From DASVAL01 sp035649575 (GTDB lineage Bacteria; Planctomycetota; UBA1135; UBA2386), in the NCBI GenBank assembly GCA_035649575.1, contig DASRJH010000300.1, positions 1 through 50,775 of the forward strand: 50,775 nt of DNA, given 5' to 3'. Below the pieces are notes generated by a model, which saw only the letters and a program-made list of their open reading frames with translations, made no database searches and was not told where the DNA came from. Made by a program: the position numbers and the translations under genes. Below are positions 16,456 through 26,132 of the stretch, in pieces. Each line of letters starts with the position of its first letter. Within the stretch, counting starts at the first letter, position 1.

Positions 16456-16559
16456 CAGGTGGGGAACGGGCCGTTGCGGGGTCGGCTGTATCGAGATACA
16501 TTCTTCGCCCCTTTCGTCGGCGTCAAGCATCCCGGACCCGCGATCGCCTCCGAACCCGC

Positions 16560-17891
16560 ATGGACCTGAGCAAATACCTCGAGAACGCCAATGAAGCGGT
16601 CAAGCGCCGCAACTTCTCGATGGCGGTCAAGATCTACGCCCAGGTCCTGCAGATCCAGCCCGACTTCGGCGAAGCGCGGGCCGGACTGCGGCGCGCGCTG
16701 TTCATGAAGCAAGCGCAGAAGCCGGCTTCGAAGGTGAACGCGATCCTGCTCGGGGGCGTGCACCATCTCACGGGTGGCTTCCTGCGCCTGTTGGGCCGCC
16801 ACGCCGCGGCGACGCGTGCCTACGAACGCTACCTCGTGCACGACCCGATGGCGGAGGGCGCCAATCTGAAGCTCGGCGACTCGCTGCAGCGCGCGGGGCT
16901 GCGCCGTTCCGCATTGGCTGTCTTCGAGGCCTACGCGGCCGCACAACCGCGCTGCCTGCCGGCCAGCCGCGCGGCCGGCGCGCTGTTCTACGAGCAGGGC
17001 AAGATGCCGCAGGCTCTCGCGATGTACGAGCAGGCGCTCAAGATCGACCCACGCGACCAGGAGTCGCTGAAGGCGCGCAAGAACCTCGCGGCCGAAGGGG
17101 CCCTTCGCAGCTCGGGCATCGAGACCGCGCAGAGCTCGCGCGAGCTGATCAAGGACAAGGAGCAGCAGCGGCAGCAGGAGCGGCAGGATCGACTGCAGAT
17201 GTCGTCGCAGGAGATCACGCAGGAGATCACGGAGGTCGAAGCGAAGCTCGAGGCGACTCCCGAAGACCCGAAGCTGCTGCGTCGCGCCGCGCGGCTGCAC
17301 GAGATGAACAAGGACCTCAAAGGCGCGCTCGACCTCGCCGAACAGCTGTTGCGCGTCGTGCCCTCGGACTTCGAGGTGCAGGAGCTCGTCGCCGACCTGC
17401 GCATCCGCCTGCAAGAGCAGACCGTGCAGAAGGCCGAGCAGAGTGGCGACAGAGGCCAGGCGGAGCGCGCGCGCAAGGCGCTGCACGAGATGCGCGTCGG
17501 CGAAGCGCGCCGCCGGCTCGAGCGCAATCCCGCGGACTTCGGCGCGCGGTTCGAGCTCGGCTCGGGCCTGCTCGCCACCGGCGAGGTCGATGCGGCGATC
17601 GCGGAGCTGCAGCAAGCCGTCAAGGATCCGCGCAAGAAGAACGAGGCCCTGTTCCTGCTCGGCAAGGCCTTCCAGACCAAGAAACTGCCCGAGCTCGCGC
17701 TCGGCCAGTTCGACAAGGCGCTGCATGCCGCCGGTTCCGGCGTGCTCGCGAAGGAGTCCCTCTACGAGATGGGTCTCATCTGCCTGTCGACGGGCAAGCG
17801 CGAGGACGCGTTGCGCCACTTCTCGCGCATTCTCGAACAGGACATCGGCTTCCGCGATGTCGCAGCGAGGGTGGAGCAGATGAAGGCGTGA
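16560..17891 (+). CDS. Tetratricopeptide-repeat protein
   Basis: The 443-residue protein has no signal peptide and consists of tetratricopeptide helices: for example NFSMAVKIYAQVLQIQPDFGEA near the start, KMPQALAMYEQALKIDPRDQES in the middle, and VDAAIAELQQAVKDP and ALGQFDKALHAAG towards the end. A central charged stretch (about 195-225, KDKEQQRQQERQDRLQ) is probably a coiled coil. Such proteins are scaffolds; no catalytic motif is seen. The start is ATG 16560, divergent from def with 104 bp between. It ends 71 bp before rpsT. Confidence 0.8.
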   Translation: MDLSKYLENANEAVKRRNFSMAVKIYAQVLQIQPDFGEARAGLRRALFMKQAQKPASKVNAILLGGVHHLTGGFLRLLGRHAAATRAYERYLVHDPMAEGANLKLGDSLQRAGLRRSALAVFEAYAAAQPRCLPASRAAGALFYEQGKMPQALAMYEQALKIDPRDQESLKARKNLAAEGALRSSGIETAQSSRELIKDKEQQRQQERQDRLQMSSQEITQEITEVEAKLEATPEDPKLLRRAARLHEMNKDLKGALDLAEQLLRVVPSDFEVQELVADLRIRLQEQTVQKAEQSGDRGQAERARKALHEMRVGEARRRLERNPADFGARFELGSGLLATGEVDAAIAELQQAVKDPRKKNEALFLLGKAFQTKKLPELALGQFDKALHAAGSGVLAKESLYEMGLICLSTGKREDALRHFSRILEQDIGFRDVAARVEQMKA

Positions 17892-17962
17892 TGTCGCCAC
17901 TGCACCCACCACACATTCCCGACCCTACCCACGGCTCCTCCTTCCGAACCCGAGACTGAACG

Positions 17963-18226
17963 ATGGCTCACAGCAAGCAAGCACTGAAGCGCGCCCGCCA
18001 GGGCGAGCGCAACCGACTGGCGAACAAGGCGAAGTTGTCGCGCCTCAAGACCTCGATGAAGAGCCTCATGGCGCTCGTCGCGGCGGGCGACAAGGCGAAG
18101 GCGACCTCGATGCTGCCGTCGGTCTGCACCGCGATCGACAAGGCCGCACAGACGCACGCGATCCACAGCAACACCGCGTCGCGCCGCAAGAGCCTCGCCG
18201 CGCGCGCGGTTGCCGCGATGAAGTAG
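17963..18226 (+). CDS. rpsT: 30S ribosomal protein S20
   Basis: The 87-residue basic helical protein begins MAHSKQALKRARQGERNRLANKAKLS, with the family's N-terminal S-K-x-A-x-K-R pattern and the C-terminal IHSNTASRRKSLAARAVAA. It binds 16S rRNA early in small-subunit assembly. Length and composition are normal. It is followed 19 bp later by the convergent squalene-oxidase-fold gene. Confidence 0.96.
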   Translation: MAHSKQALKRARQGERNRLANKAKLSRLKTSMKSLMALVAAGDKAKATSMLPSVCTAIDKAAQTHAIHSNTASRRKSLAARAVAAMK

Positions 18227-18245
18227 TGCGCGTCCCGAGCGCGGC

Positions 18246-19790
18246 TCAACGCACGAGCTTGCGCTGGCGGTACGCCTCGAGGGTCAGGACCAGGATCGCC
18301 GTGCTGTAGACCCGACCGCCGTCCTCACCCCAGGCGCACTTCGGATCCCAGGAGCCGTAGAGGTTCTGCCGCTGCTTGTCGCGGAGCTGGTTCTCGAGCA
18401 CAGCCGTGTCGAGCTTCTGCTGCCACTCGGTCCAGTGGTGGCCGCCCATCTGGAACAGTGCGGAGGTCGCGTAGTACCAGTAGTAGTGGTCGATCGCGCC
18501 GCTCTTCTCGTCCCAGACCGGAGGCTTCGCGAGGATCCGGTCGGCCGCGGCCCTCATGACGGGCTTCTCCTCGGGATCCTGGCTCATGAAGAAGCGGCAC
18601 AACAACGCGACCGCGGTCAGCGCCTCGCCCTTCTCGACCGGGAACTTCGTCGTGTGCTCGCCGGACTTGCGCCAGCTGCGTTCGCCGAGCTTCGTGTAGC
18701 CAGTCAGGCCGCTCGGGTCCGACACCTTGTCGAACCACGTGGCCGCCATCTGCATCGCGGACCGGTTGATGTGGAGTCCGAAGTGATCGCCGGACTCGTA
18801 GGCCATGACGCACCAGCCCGTCACCGAGGTGTCGTTGTCGGTGGCGTGCGGCGTGTAGCGCCAGACCGAGGAAGGGTTGCGGTGCGTCTCGAGATAGTCG
18901 ATGCCGCGCTGCGCGTTGTCGCGCAGCGACTCGTAACCCGACAGGCCGAATGCCTCGCACATCGCGTAGGCCGCGATCGCATGGTCGTAGACGAAGTCGT
19001 GCGACGTGCTCGTGCCGAACAGGCCGCTCTCCTGCTGCTGGCTCCGCAACCAGGACACGGCCTTCTTGACCGTGGCGCGGTGTGGGCCCGAACGAAGCGT
19101 GCTGCCGTCGCCGAGGAAGGCGAGCAGCGCGAGCCCCGTCACGCCGACGTCGTGCACGCCGTTGCCGGCGCCATCACACGGCTCGCTGCCGGGATCGTCG
19201 TGCTTCATGAACTGGTCGCAGTCCCACTTGCCGTCGTCGTCCTGGTGGTTCTTCAGCCACTGCAGGCCGGAGTCGATCGCTTCGGACCAGGGTGTCCCGC
19301 CGCCGCCCTTGCCACCGCCTCTGCCACCGCCGTGGGGACCGAGGCGATCGGTACCGGCGTCGAGACCGACCACGGTGGTCCACTCGCTCGCATCGAGGCT
19401 GCCGGCATCGAAGGCCGTCGGCCGCGAGACGCCGATCGCGGTGCTGCCTTTGATGTGCTCGGTCGCCGTGACCACCGGCGTCTCGCCGACCACCACCTCG
19501 CCGGTCACGTCCTCGGGCACGACTTCGAGCGGCGGCGGCGGGGGTGGTGCGTCGACCTCGTCCCTCTGCGTGTCGACGACCTCGAGCTTCTTCACCTCAA
19601 CTGGCCTCCGTTCCGGTGTGATCAGCTCGGCCACGAGCAGCAGGACGACGCCGTGGATCGCGGCCGACAGCGCGAACCATGGCCCACGCTTGAGCTGCTG
19701 CGCCATCGTCTGCTGGAACGGGTTTCTCGTGGCCCCGATCGGCACAGTGTCGGACTGGACCTTGATCTCTTCTGGGTCGAGGTGGGCCAT
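18246..19790 (-). CDS. Membrane-anchored prenyltransferase/squalene-oxidase-fold protein with TonB-like N-terminus
   Basis: The 514-residue protein starts at ATG 19790 (MAHLDPEEIKV); the open frame goes further up without sensible sequence. A single membrane segment (about 39-57) is followed by a proline-rich stretch (DAPPPPPPLEVVPE, about 78-92) and a glycine-rich linker (about 150-168), the layout of an energy-transducer (TonB-like) anchor. From about 170 the sequence has alpha/alpha-toroid repeats of the squalene cyclase/prenyltransferase type: SGLQWLKNHQDDDGKWD, GVTGLALLAFLGDG, AIAAYAMCEAFGLSGY, VTGWCVMAYES, YSTAILVLTLEAYRQ. The aspartate-rich motifs of terpene cyclases are not evident, so a binding role is likelier than cyclisation. 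Confidence 0.78.
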   Translation of the reverse strand: MAHLDPEEIKVQSDTVPIGATRNPFQQTMAQQLKRGPWFALSAAIHGVVLLLVAELITPERRPVEVKKLEVVDTQRDEVDAPPPPPPLEVVPEDVTGEVVVGETPVVTATEHIKGSTAIGVSRPTAFDAGSLDASEWTTVVGLDAGTDRLGPHGGGRGGGKGGGGTPWSEAIDSGLQWLKNHQDDDGKWDCDQFMKHDDPGSEPCDGAGNGVHDVGVTGLALLAFLGDGSTLRSGPHRATVKKAVSWLRSQQQESGLFGTSTSHDFVYDHAIAAYAMCEAFGLSGYESLRDNAQRGIDYLETHRNPSSVWRYTPHATDNDTSVTGWCVMAYESGDHFGLHINRSAMQMAATWFDKVSDPSGLTGYTKLGERSWRKSGEHTTKFPVEKGEALTAVALLCRFFMSQDPEEKPVMRAAADRILAKPPVWDEKSGAIDHYYWYYATSALFQMGGHHWTEWQQKLDTAVLENQLRDKQRQNLYGSWDPKCAWGEDGGRVYSTAILVLTLEAYRQRKLVR

Positions 19791-19887
19791 GACGGCGCCG
19801 CAGAGAACGGCGGCGGCCGCCGTCCAGTTCAGGCCGGGCGCCGGAAAATGGGCGGAAACCGGAAGCCCGTCGCGGGTTGCGTCCCGG

Positions 19888-20898
19888 TCAGTTCTGCGAC
19901 TGGCGGCGGCCCCCAACGAGCCTCGACTGCCAGACTTCGGTGCGGAACTCGGCGCGGTCGAGCGCCTGCTTCACGAATTCGTCGACGACCCTCTTCTCGC
20001 ATCGGGCGCGCAGCTCGTCCTGCACGGCGGGATCCTCGAACCGGCCGTTCCGCTCGGCCAGATGTAGCGTGATCTTGGCGATGCGAACGGCACCGTCGGA
20101 CTCGAAGGGTGGCGAGATGTTGCCGACGGGACCTGCCAGCGCGAACGTCTTGATGGCGTCGAGTTCCGGGGCCAGCGTGTCCGCCGCCTTGTCACTGAGC
20201 GCGATGGCGCCCGGGTAGCGTGCGGCCAGCTGCTGGCCGTCGATCTCCTGCTCGCGCCATTCCACTGTCGCCTTTTCGGCGGAGGCGCGGGCGTCGTTGC
20301 CGCGGAACACCACGATCGACACGCGTGCCATGGCACCGTGCACGAAGAGATGGCGCTCGCGTTCGTAGGTCTCGCGCAACATGCGCGGAGTCAGGTAGAG
20401 GTTCGACTGCTTCTGCAGTCGCATGTAGACGGCGAACTCCTTTGCGAAGCGCGACATGATGTCGATCCGCTTCTCGCTCTGGACCGTCGGCCACGTCCGA
20501 CCCAGCCGCTTCAGCTCGCGCGTGATCGCCGGGAAGCTCCCGAAGTCGCGCAGCTGCTCCTGCTCCTGGCGGGCCAGCTCGCGCTGGAAGAACATCTCGA
20601 CTTGCTCGGGCGTGAAGACGCCGAAGGTCTTGGCTGCTTGTGCGAGGCGGTGCTTGTCGATGAGCTCGCCGAGCGCCTGCTGGTAGAAAGCCTCCGCTTC
20701 CCCCTTCCCGAGCTTGCCGAGCGCTGCCTCCCTCCGGATGAAAGGGTCGGCGACGTTCCTGAGCTCGCTCAACGTGATCGCCCCGTCGTTGACGGTTGCA
20801 ACGACTGCGTCGACGAGCACGGGTCTCCTCGGGTCCGGCGGATCCTGGGCGGGCAGCAGCGTCACGACGCCACACCAGATCAGGACGTAACCGCGCAT
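19888..20898 (-). CDS. Secreted SurA-like peptidyl-prolyl isomerase / chaperone
   Basis: The 336-residue protein starts at ATG 20898 with a short signal peptide (MRGYVLIWCGVVTLLPAQ). Residues about 25-175 follow the SurA N-terminal chaperone domain: VDAVVATVNDGAITLSEL, then long helices. A segment from about 190 to 300 (RVSIVVFRGNDARASAE ... VGNISPPFESDGAVRIAKI) matches the parvulin layout, although the sequence is divergent and activity is uncertain. It probably acts on outer-membrane or secreted proteins in the periplasm. It is divergent from the SDR gene (97 bp) and lies 97 bp upstream of the squalene-oxidase-fold gene in the same direction. Confidence 0.72.
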   Translation of the reverse strand: MRGYVLIWCGVVTLLPAQDPPDPRRPVLVDAVVATVNDGAITLSELRNVADPFIRREAALGKLGKGEAEAFYQQALGELIDKHRLAQAAKTFGVFTPEQVEMFFQRELARQEQEQLRDFGSFPAITRELKRLGRTWPTVQSEKRIDIMSRFAKEFAVYMRLQKQSNLYLTPRMLRETYERERHLFVHGAMARVSIVVFRGNDARASAEKATVEWREQEIDGQQLAARYPGAIALSDKAADTLAPELDAIKTFALAGPVGNISPPFESDGAVRIAKITLHLAERNGRFEDPAVQDELRARCEKRVVDEFVKQALDRAEFRTEVWQSRLVGGRRQSQN

Positions 20899-20995
20899 GA
20901 CGCCGATGATGCGCACCTGCGTCGCACTCGGCAAGGGACCAGCGCGAGAACGGGAACGGTTGCAAACGACACGCCGCCGCCTTCTCCTTGGCGCA

Positions 20996-21745
20996 ATGGT
21001 ATCCAGCACGGGAACGAGCATCGTGGTCGGCGCCTCGTCCGGCATGGGGCTCGCGATCGCGCGCCGGTTGGCGATCCAGTCCCGGAAGGTCGCCATGCTC
21101 GCGCGGCGCGAGTCGGAGCTGCGCGCAATGGTCGCGACGACGAACGAATCGCTCGGTCGCACCGCGGCGTTCGCCTACGTGCACGATGCCGCCGTCGCCG
21201 ATGCCGCGGAGCCGCTGTTCGCGCGCATCGAGCAGGAGCTCGGTCCCGTCGACGAGCTCATCTACACCGCGGGAGTGATGCCCGACGTCGCGCTCGACGA
21301 GTTCGACCTCGACAAGGATCGCCAGCAGATCCTCGTCAACACGCTCGGCTGCATCGCGTGGGGAAACGCCGCGGCGCGCCGCTTCCTGCAACGCAAGTCG
21401 GGCAACATCGTCGGCGTCACTTCGGTCGCGCAGGATCGCGGTCGCCTCGGCCGCCCGGTCTACAACGCGAGCAAGGCCGGCATGGATACCTACCTCGAGG
21501 CGCTGCGCAACCGGCTCTGGCGACACGGCGTGCGTGTCACGACGATCCGGCCGGGTTTCGTCGACACGCCGATGACGGCGGGGCTCGATTTGAAGGGTGC
21601 GATCTCGGCGGACCGCGCCGCCGAGCTGATCCTGCGCGCGCGCGACCGCAAGAAGGCGATCGTCTACGTGCCCGGCAAGTGGCGGCTCATCATGTTCGTG
21701 ATCCGCAACATCCCTTCGTTCGTCTTCCGCCGGCTGTCGATCTGA
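20996..21745 (+). CDS. Short-chain dehydrogenase/reductase (DprE2-like)
   Basis: The 249-residue Rossmann protein has the cofactor motif VGASSGMG (G12-x3-G16-x-G18), the catalytic Ser143 (TSVAQD) and Y156-x3-K160 (YNASK). ATG 20996 gives the usual short lead before the first strand; the open frame reaches about 33 residues further without family pattern. The C-terminus has a hydrophobic IMFVIRNIPSFVF helix that may touch the membrane. It is followed 41 bp later by an FAD oxidase that resembles DprE1. In mycobacteria that pair epimerises decaprenyl-phospho-ribose to arabinose, so a polyprenyl-phosphosugar epimerase is the leading guess. Many other SDR roles remain possible. Confidence 0.72.
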   Translation: MVSSTGTSIVVGASSGMGLAIARRLAIQSRKVAMLARRESELRAMVATTNESLGRTAAFAYVHDAAVADAAEPLFARIEQELGPVDELIYTAGVMPDVALDEFDLDKDRQQILVNTLGCIAWGNAAARRFLQRKSGNIVGVTSVAQDRGRLGRPVYNASKAGMDTYLEALRNRLWRHGVRVTTIRPGFVDTPMTAGLDLKGAISADRAAELILRARDRKKAIVYVPGKWRLIMFVIRNIPSFVFRRLSI

Positions 21746-21786
21746 GCTCGCGACCTTGGAACTGGCCCATCCCGGTACTGGCAACG

Positions 21787-23202
21787 ATGAGTGCTCTCGC
21801 GTGGCGTGACGAACAGGTGCTGGGCTGGGGCATGGCCGTCGGCGGCAAGAGCCGCGTGCTGCGGCCGACGACCGCCGAGCAGATCGCCGAGTCCTTCGCC
21901 GACGTGCGCGCGCGCGGCGGCTCGATCGCGTTGCGCGGCGCTGGTTGCAGCTACGGCGATGCCGCGACCAGCAACTCTCACGTGCTCGATCTGTCGCGCA
22001 TGAACCGCCTGCTCGCGTTCGACCCGGGGACCGGTCTGGCCACGGTCGAACCGGGTGTCACCGTGCGGGACCTGTGGCGTCACTCGATCGTGCGCGGCTT
22101 CTGGCCCAAGGTCGTGAGCGGCACGATGGCGGTGTCGATGGGCGGCGCCGCCGCGATGAACATCCACGGCAAGAACAACTTCGCGCTGGGCTCGTTCGGC
22201 GAATGCGTGAAGTCGTTCGACCTGCTGACGCCGCGCGGCGAGACCGTGCACTGCACGCGCGAGTCCAATCCCGACCTGTTCCACGCCGCGATCGGCGGCT
22301 TCGGCATGCTCGGCTGTTTCACGAAGCTCGAGGTACAGACCAAGCGCGTGCACTCGGGCCGGCTGCGCGTGCACGCGATCGTCGCGAGGGACCTCGAGCA
22401 CAACCTGCAGATCCTCGAAGACCTGCGCGGGAACTCCGACTACCTCGTGTCGTGGCTCGACCTGCACGCCAAGGGGGCCGCGATCGGGCGTGGTTTGATG
22501 CACCGGGGCGAGCACTTGCAGCCCGGCGAGGATCCCGAGGGGCTGCGCTTCCTGGAGCCCGGCCTGCAGGACGTGCCAGCCAGGTTGTTCGGCGTCGTGC
22601 CGAAGGGTTGGTTGTGGCCCGGCATGTGGTGTGCGCTGCACCTGGGCCAGGTGGGTATCGTCAACTGGCTGAAGTTCCGCGCCGGCTATCGCGAGCAGCG
22701 CCATTCGCCCTGCTTGCAGACGCACGGGTCGTTCCACTTCCTGCTCGACTACGTGCCGCGCTGGCATTGGATGACGAAGCCCGGTGGGCTCATCCAGTTC
22801 CAACCCTTCGTGCCGCAGCAGCACGGGGCCCGTGTGCTGCGCGCGATCATCGAGCTCTGCCACAAGAACGGCCACGTGCCCTACCTCGGCGTGTTGAAGC
22901 GCCACCGGGTCGATCCGTTCCTGATGACCCACGCGGTCGACGGCTACTCGCTCGCGATGGACTTCGCGGTGAGCAAGAGACAGCACCGCCGGCAGGCGTT
23001 GTGGCGTCTCTGCCAGGAACTGGCCGAGATCGTGCTCGAGGCCGGTGGACGCTTCTACTACGCGAAGGACGCGACCCTGCTGGCTTCGTCGTTCGCGCGC
23101 GTGCACGGCGACGCCGCGGTAACGCAGTTCCGCGCGCAGAAGCAGAAGTGGGACCCCGGGAACTTGTTGCAGACCGACCTGTCGCGCCGCCTCGGACTGT
23201 GA
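21787..23202 (+). CDS. FAD-binding oxidase of the DprE1 type
   Basis: The 471-residue flavoprotein has a PCMH-type FAD-binding domain: RPTTAEQIAESFADVRARGG, GAGCSYGDAATS, MGGAAAMNIHGKNN and ALGSFGECV. The C-terminal half aligns by eye with mycobacterial DprE1: YLGVLKRH, GYSLAMDF, GGRFYYAKDAT and the terminal KVDP-like WDPGNLLQTDLSRRLGL. The lysine of YYAKD matches DprE1's conserved catalytic lysine, whereas the cysteine that benzothiazinones attack is alanine here (in GYSLAMDF). The start is ATG 21787. Together with the SDR it could oxidise and then re-reduce a lipid-linked sugar; this is inference from the pairing. Confidence 0.78.
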   Translation: MSALAWRDEQVLGWGMAVGGKSRVLRPTTAEQIAESFADVRARGGSIALRGAGCSYGDAATSNSHVLDLSRMNRLLAFDPGTGLATVEPGVTVRDLWRHSIVRGFWPKVVSGTMAVSMGGAAAMNIHGKNNFALGSFGECVKSFDLLTPRGETVHCTRESNPDLFHAAIGGFGMLGCFTKLEVQTKRVHSGRLRVHAIVARDLEHNLQILEDLRGNSDYLVSWLDLHAKGAAIGRGLMHRGEHLQPGEDPEGLRFLEPGLQDVPARLFGVVPKGWLWPGMWCALHLGQVGIVNWLKFRAGYREQRHSPCLQTHGSFHFLLDYVPRWHWMTKPGGLIQFQPFVPQQHGARVLRAIIELCHKNGHVPYLGVLKRHRVDPFLMTHAVDGYSLAMDFAVSKRQHRRQALWRLCQELAEIVLEAGGRFYYAKDATLLASSFARVHGDAAVTQFRAQKQKWDPGNLLQTDLSRRLGL

Positions 23203-23283
23203 CGTCGTCGCACGGCGACAATCCGCGCGAATTCGTGCAACCGTTGCCGCGATCGGTGCACACAGCACGTGGAGCACTTCCAC

Positions 23284-24285
23284 GTGACCGACAAGAAGCC
23301 GATCCAGAACCCTCACGACGCCCTGTTCCGCGGTGTCTTCGCCGACCCGCAGCGCACTGGCGAACTGCTGCGCAGCGTGCTGCACGAGGACATCGTCGCC
23401 GCCACGGACTGGGCGTCGCTCGAACGCGTCGACGCGAGTTTTGTCGACGAGGAACTGCGCGATCACCAGGCCGATCTCTTGTTCCGCGCCAGGCTCGCCG
23501 GGCGCACCTGCACCTTCTACATCGTGTTCGAGCACAAGGCTGGCCCGGCTCGCTTCGGCGTGTTCCAGCTGCTGCGCTACGTGGTCCGCATCTGGGAGCA
23601 GTGCCGTGCCGAAGACTCGGCAGCCACCCACCTGCCGCTCGTGCTGCCGATTCTCGTGCACACCGGCGACGGTGCGTGGAGCTCGCCATGCACGCTGGCG
23701 GCGGTGCTGGATTCGTCCGGCGCACCTGCAGGCCTGCTCGCCCTGCAACCGACGTTCACTTGCAAACTGTTCGACCTCGGCGCCACCGACGAGGCTGGCT
23801 TGCGCCGGCTCCAGCTCACCGTGCAGACGTTGTTGCCGTTGCTGCATCTGCAGCAGCTGCGACGGCAGGTCGCAACGGCAGTCCTGGTGCTCGCCTGGCG
23901 CACTCTGTATCTGCGGCTACTCGCGATGCCCGGCGGAGAGCAGATCGTGAACCGGCTATACTCCTACGTTGCTGCCGTGAGCAACGACGACCGTAAACAC
24001 CTGCGCGCCGCCTACGCGAGCATCAGCAAGACCAGCGAGGAGCAGTACATGAAAACCGTTGCCGAGCAGTACATCGAAGAAGGACGCCAGGAGGGACGAC
24101 AGGAAGGACTCCAGGAGGGTGAACGGAAGGGCCTGCAGCTGGCGCTGCGCATGCTGTTCGAGAAACGGTTCGGGCCAGCGCCTTCTGCCGTCGTGCAACG
24201 CATCGAGAACTCGAGTCCTGCCGAGTTCGATCACCTGATGCGCCGCATCCTCGCAGCGGCGACCGCCGACGACCTGCTCGCTTGA
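23284..24285 (+). CDS. Rpn family recombination-promoting nuclease / putative transposase (Rpn1)
   Basis: The protein belongs to the Rpn (YhgA/RpnA, PD-(D/E)xK) family. It begins NPHDALFRGVF, the usual opening (P-H-D-x-x-F). The active-site stretch is D64 (QADLLFRARL) then FYIVFEHK with E83 and K85. Rpn proteins are DNA endonucleases; E. coli examples limit phage growth. I chose GTG 23284, with GGAG at 23271-23274; a GTG at 23269 is possible. Length is 333 residues. The C-terminus is rich in Glu-Gly-Arg-Gln repeats (EEGRQEGRQEGLQEG) followed by ALRMLFEKRFGP and a helical end, typical of the family. A strong internal ribosome binding site precedes ATG 24049 (codon 256). Confidence 0.85.
   Translation: MTDKKPIQNPHDALFRGVFADPQRTGELLRSVLHEDIVAATDWASLERVDASFVDEELRDHQADLLFRARLAGRTCTFYIVFEHKAGPARFGVFQLLRYVVRIWEQCRAEDSAATHLPLVLPILVHTGDGAWSSPCTLAAVLDSSGAPAGLLALQPTFTCKLFDLGATDEAGLRRLQLTVQTLLPLLHLQQLRRQVATAVLVLAWRTLYLRLLAMPGGEQIVNRLYSYVAAVSNDDRKHLRAAYASISKTSEEQYMKTVAEQYIEEGRQEGRQEGLQEGERKGLQLALRMLFEKRFGPAPSAVVQRIENSSPAEFDHLMRRILAAATADDLLA
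24049..24285 (+). CDS. Possible internal C-terminal product of Rpn1 (RpnS-like)
   Basis: ATG 24049, in frame inside the nuclease gene, is preceded by GCGAGGAG (24035-24042) six bases upstream, a better ribosome binding site than that of the full gene. The product would be 78 residues, MKTVAEQYIEEGRQEG and the remainder of the C-terminal domain. In E. coli a small protein from an internal start of rpnA has been reported to bind and inhibit the full nuclease. A matching internal start sits at the equivalent codon of the second Rpn gene. Expression is not shown by sequence alone. Confidence 0.45.
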   Translation: MKTVAEQYIEEGRQEGRQEGLQEGERKGLQLALRMLFEKRFGPAPSAVVQRIENSSPAEFDHLMRRILAAATADDLLA

Positions 24286-24613
24286 CAGAGGGCGGCTGAT
24301 TGCCGCAAACGCGTGCCCCCGCGGGGAAGTGCCCCCTCCCCGGGTCATGGCGCCGGCACGTCCTCAGGCAGCAGGGTCTTGAGCCGTCGAGCCAAGAGCC
24401 GTATCCTCCCCGCCCGTTGGAAGGGTGCCTGAACGTGCCCGGCCAGATCGGCGACCTCCAACAAGGCCGTCTCAAGACGAGGCGCGAGGGTCGTCGATGC
24501 GAAAGGCAGGTTGTGCAGGAGCACGACACGTTCGGAATGCCACGCCGTTCCGTCACCAGACATCCGCGTCGTCGGGCCTCCTTGCCCGAGGACGCCTTCG
24601 AGAATCCTCCTCA
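24286..24613. other. Region upstream of the helicase, no secure gene
   Basis: The 328 bases between Rpn1 and the helicase start contain a short minus-strand open frame (24345-24563, 72 codons, MSGDGTAWHSERVVLLHNLP... and helical to its end). Its translation looks protein-like but matches nothing I know and no ribosome binding site is evident. Otherwise it holds presumed helicase promoter and leader sequence. GCGTGCCCCCGCGGGGAAGT (24311-24330) includes a CCCCGCGGGG palindrome. Confidence 0.4.
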
Positions 24614-25852
<1,239 letters not shown>

Positions 25853-26132
25853 TCGCGGAGGCGTCTCGTGCACGTCGCCGGCACTCTCGACGACGAAACC
25901 GGGCAACCTGCAATCCGGCGAGCAACCAGGGCTCTCCGCGGGCTGATCGCCGAGGTGAGGGTCTGTGCGGCGCTTCCACCCGAGCGCTTTCTGCGAACGG
26001 CGGTCACCGGCCGCTGACTCGACAGTGACCAGCGGCCTTCTGGCTCCGGGGCCAGGCGCGTCATGAAGCTCGAGCTCGGCTGGTTTTCCCGCAGAAACCC
26101 ACTGCGCCCATTCCACTGCTTCTGGCAGTTCC

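Noticed and set aside
24345..24563. A 72-codon minus-strand open frame with a plausible translation.
   Set aside because: No ribosome binding site, no recognisable family, and position in the helicase leader; kept only as a note under that region.
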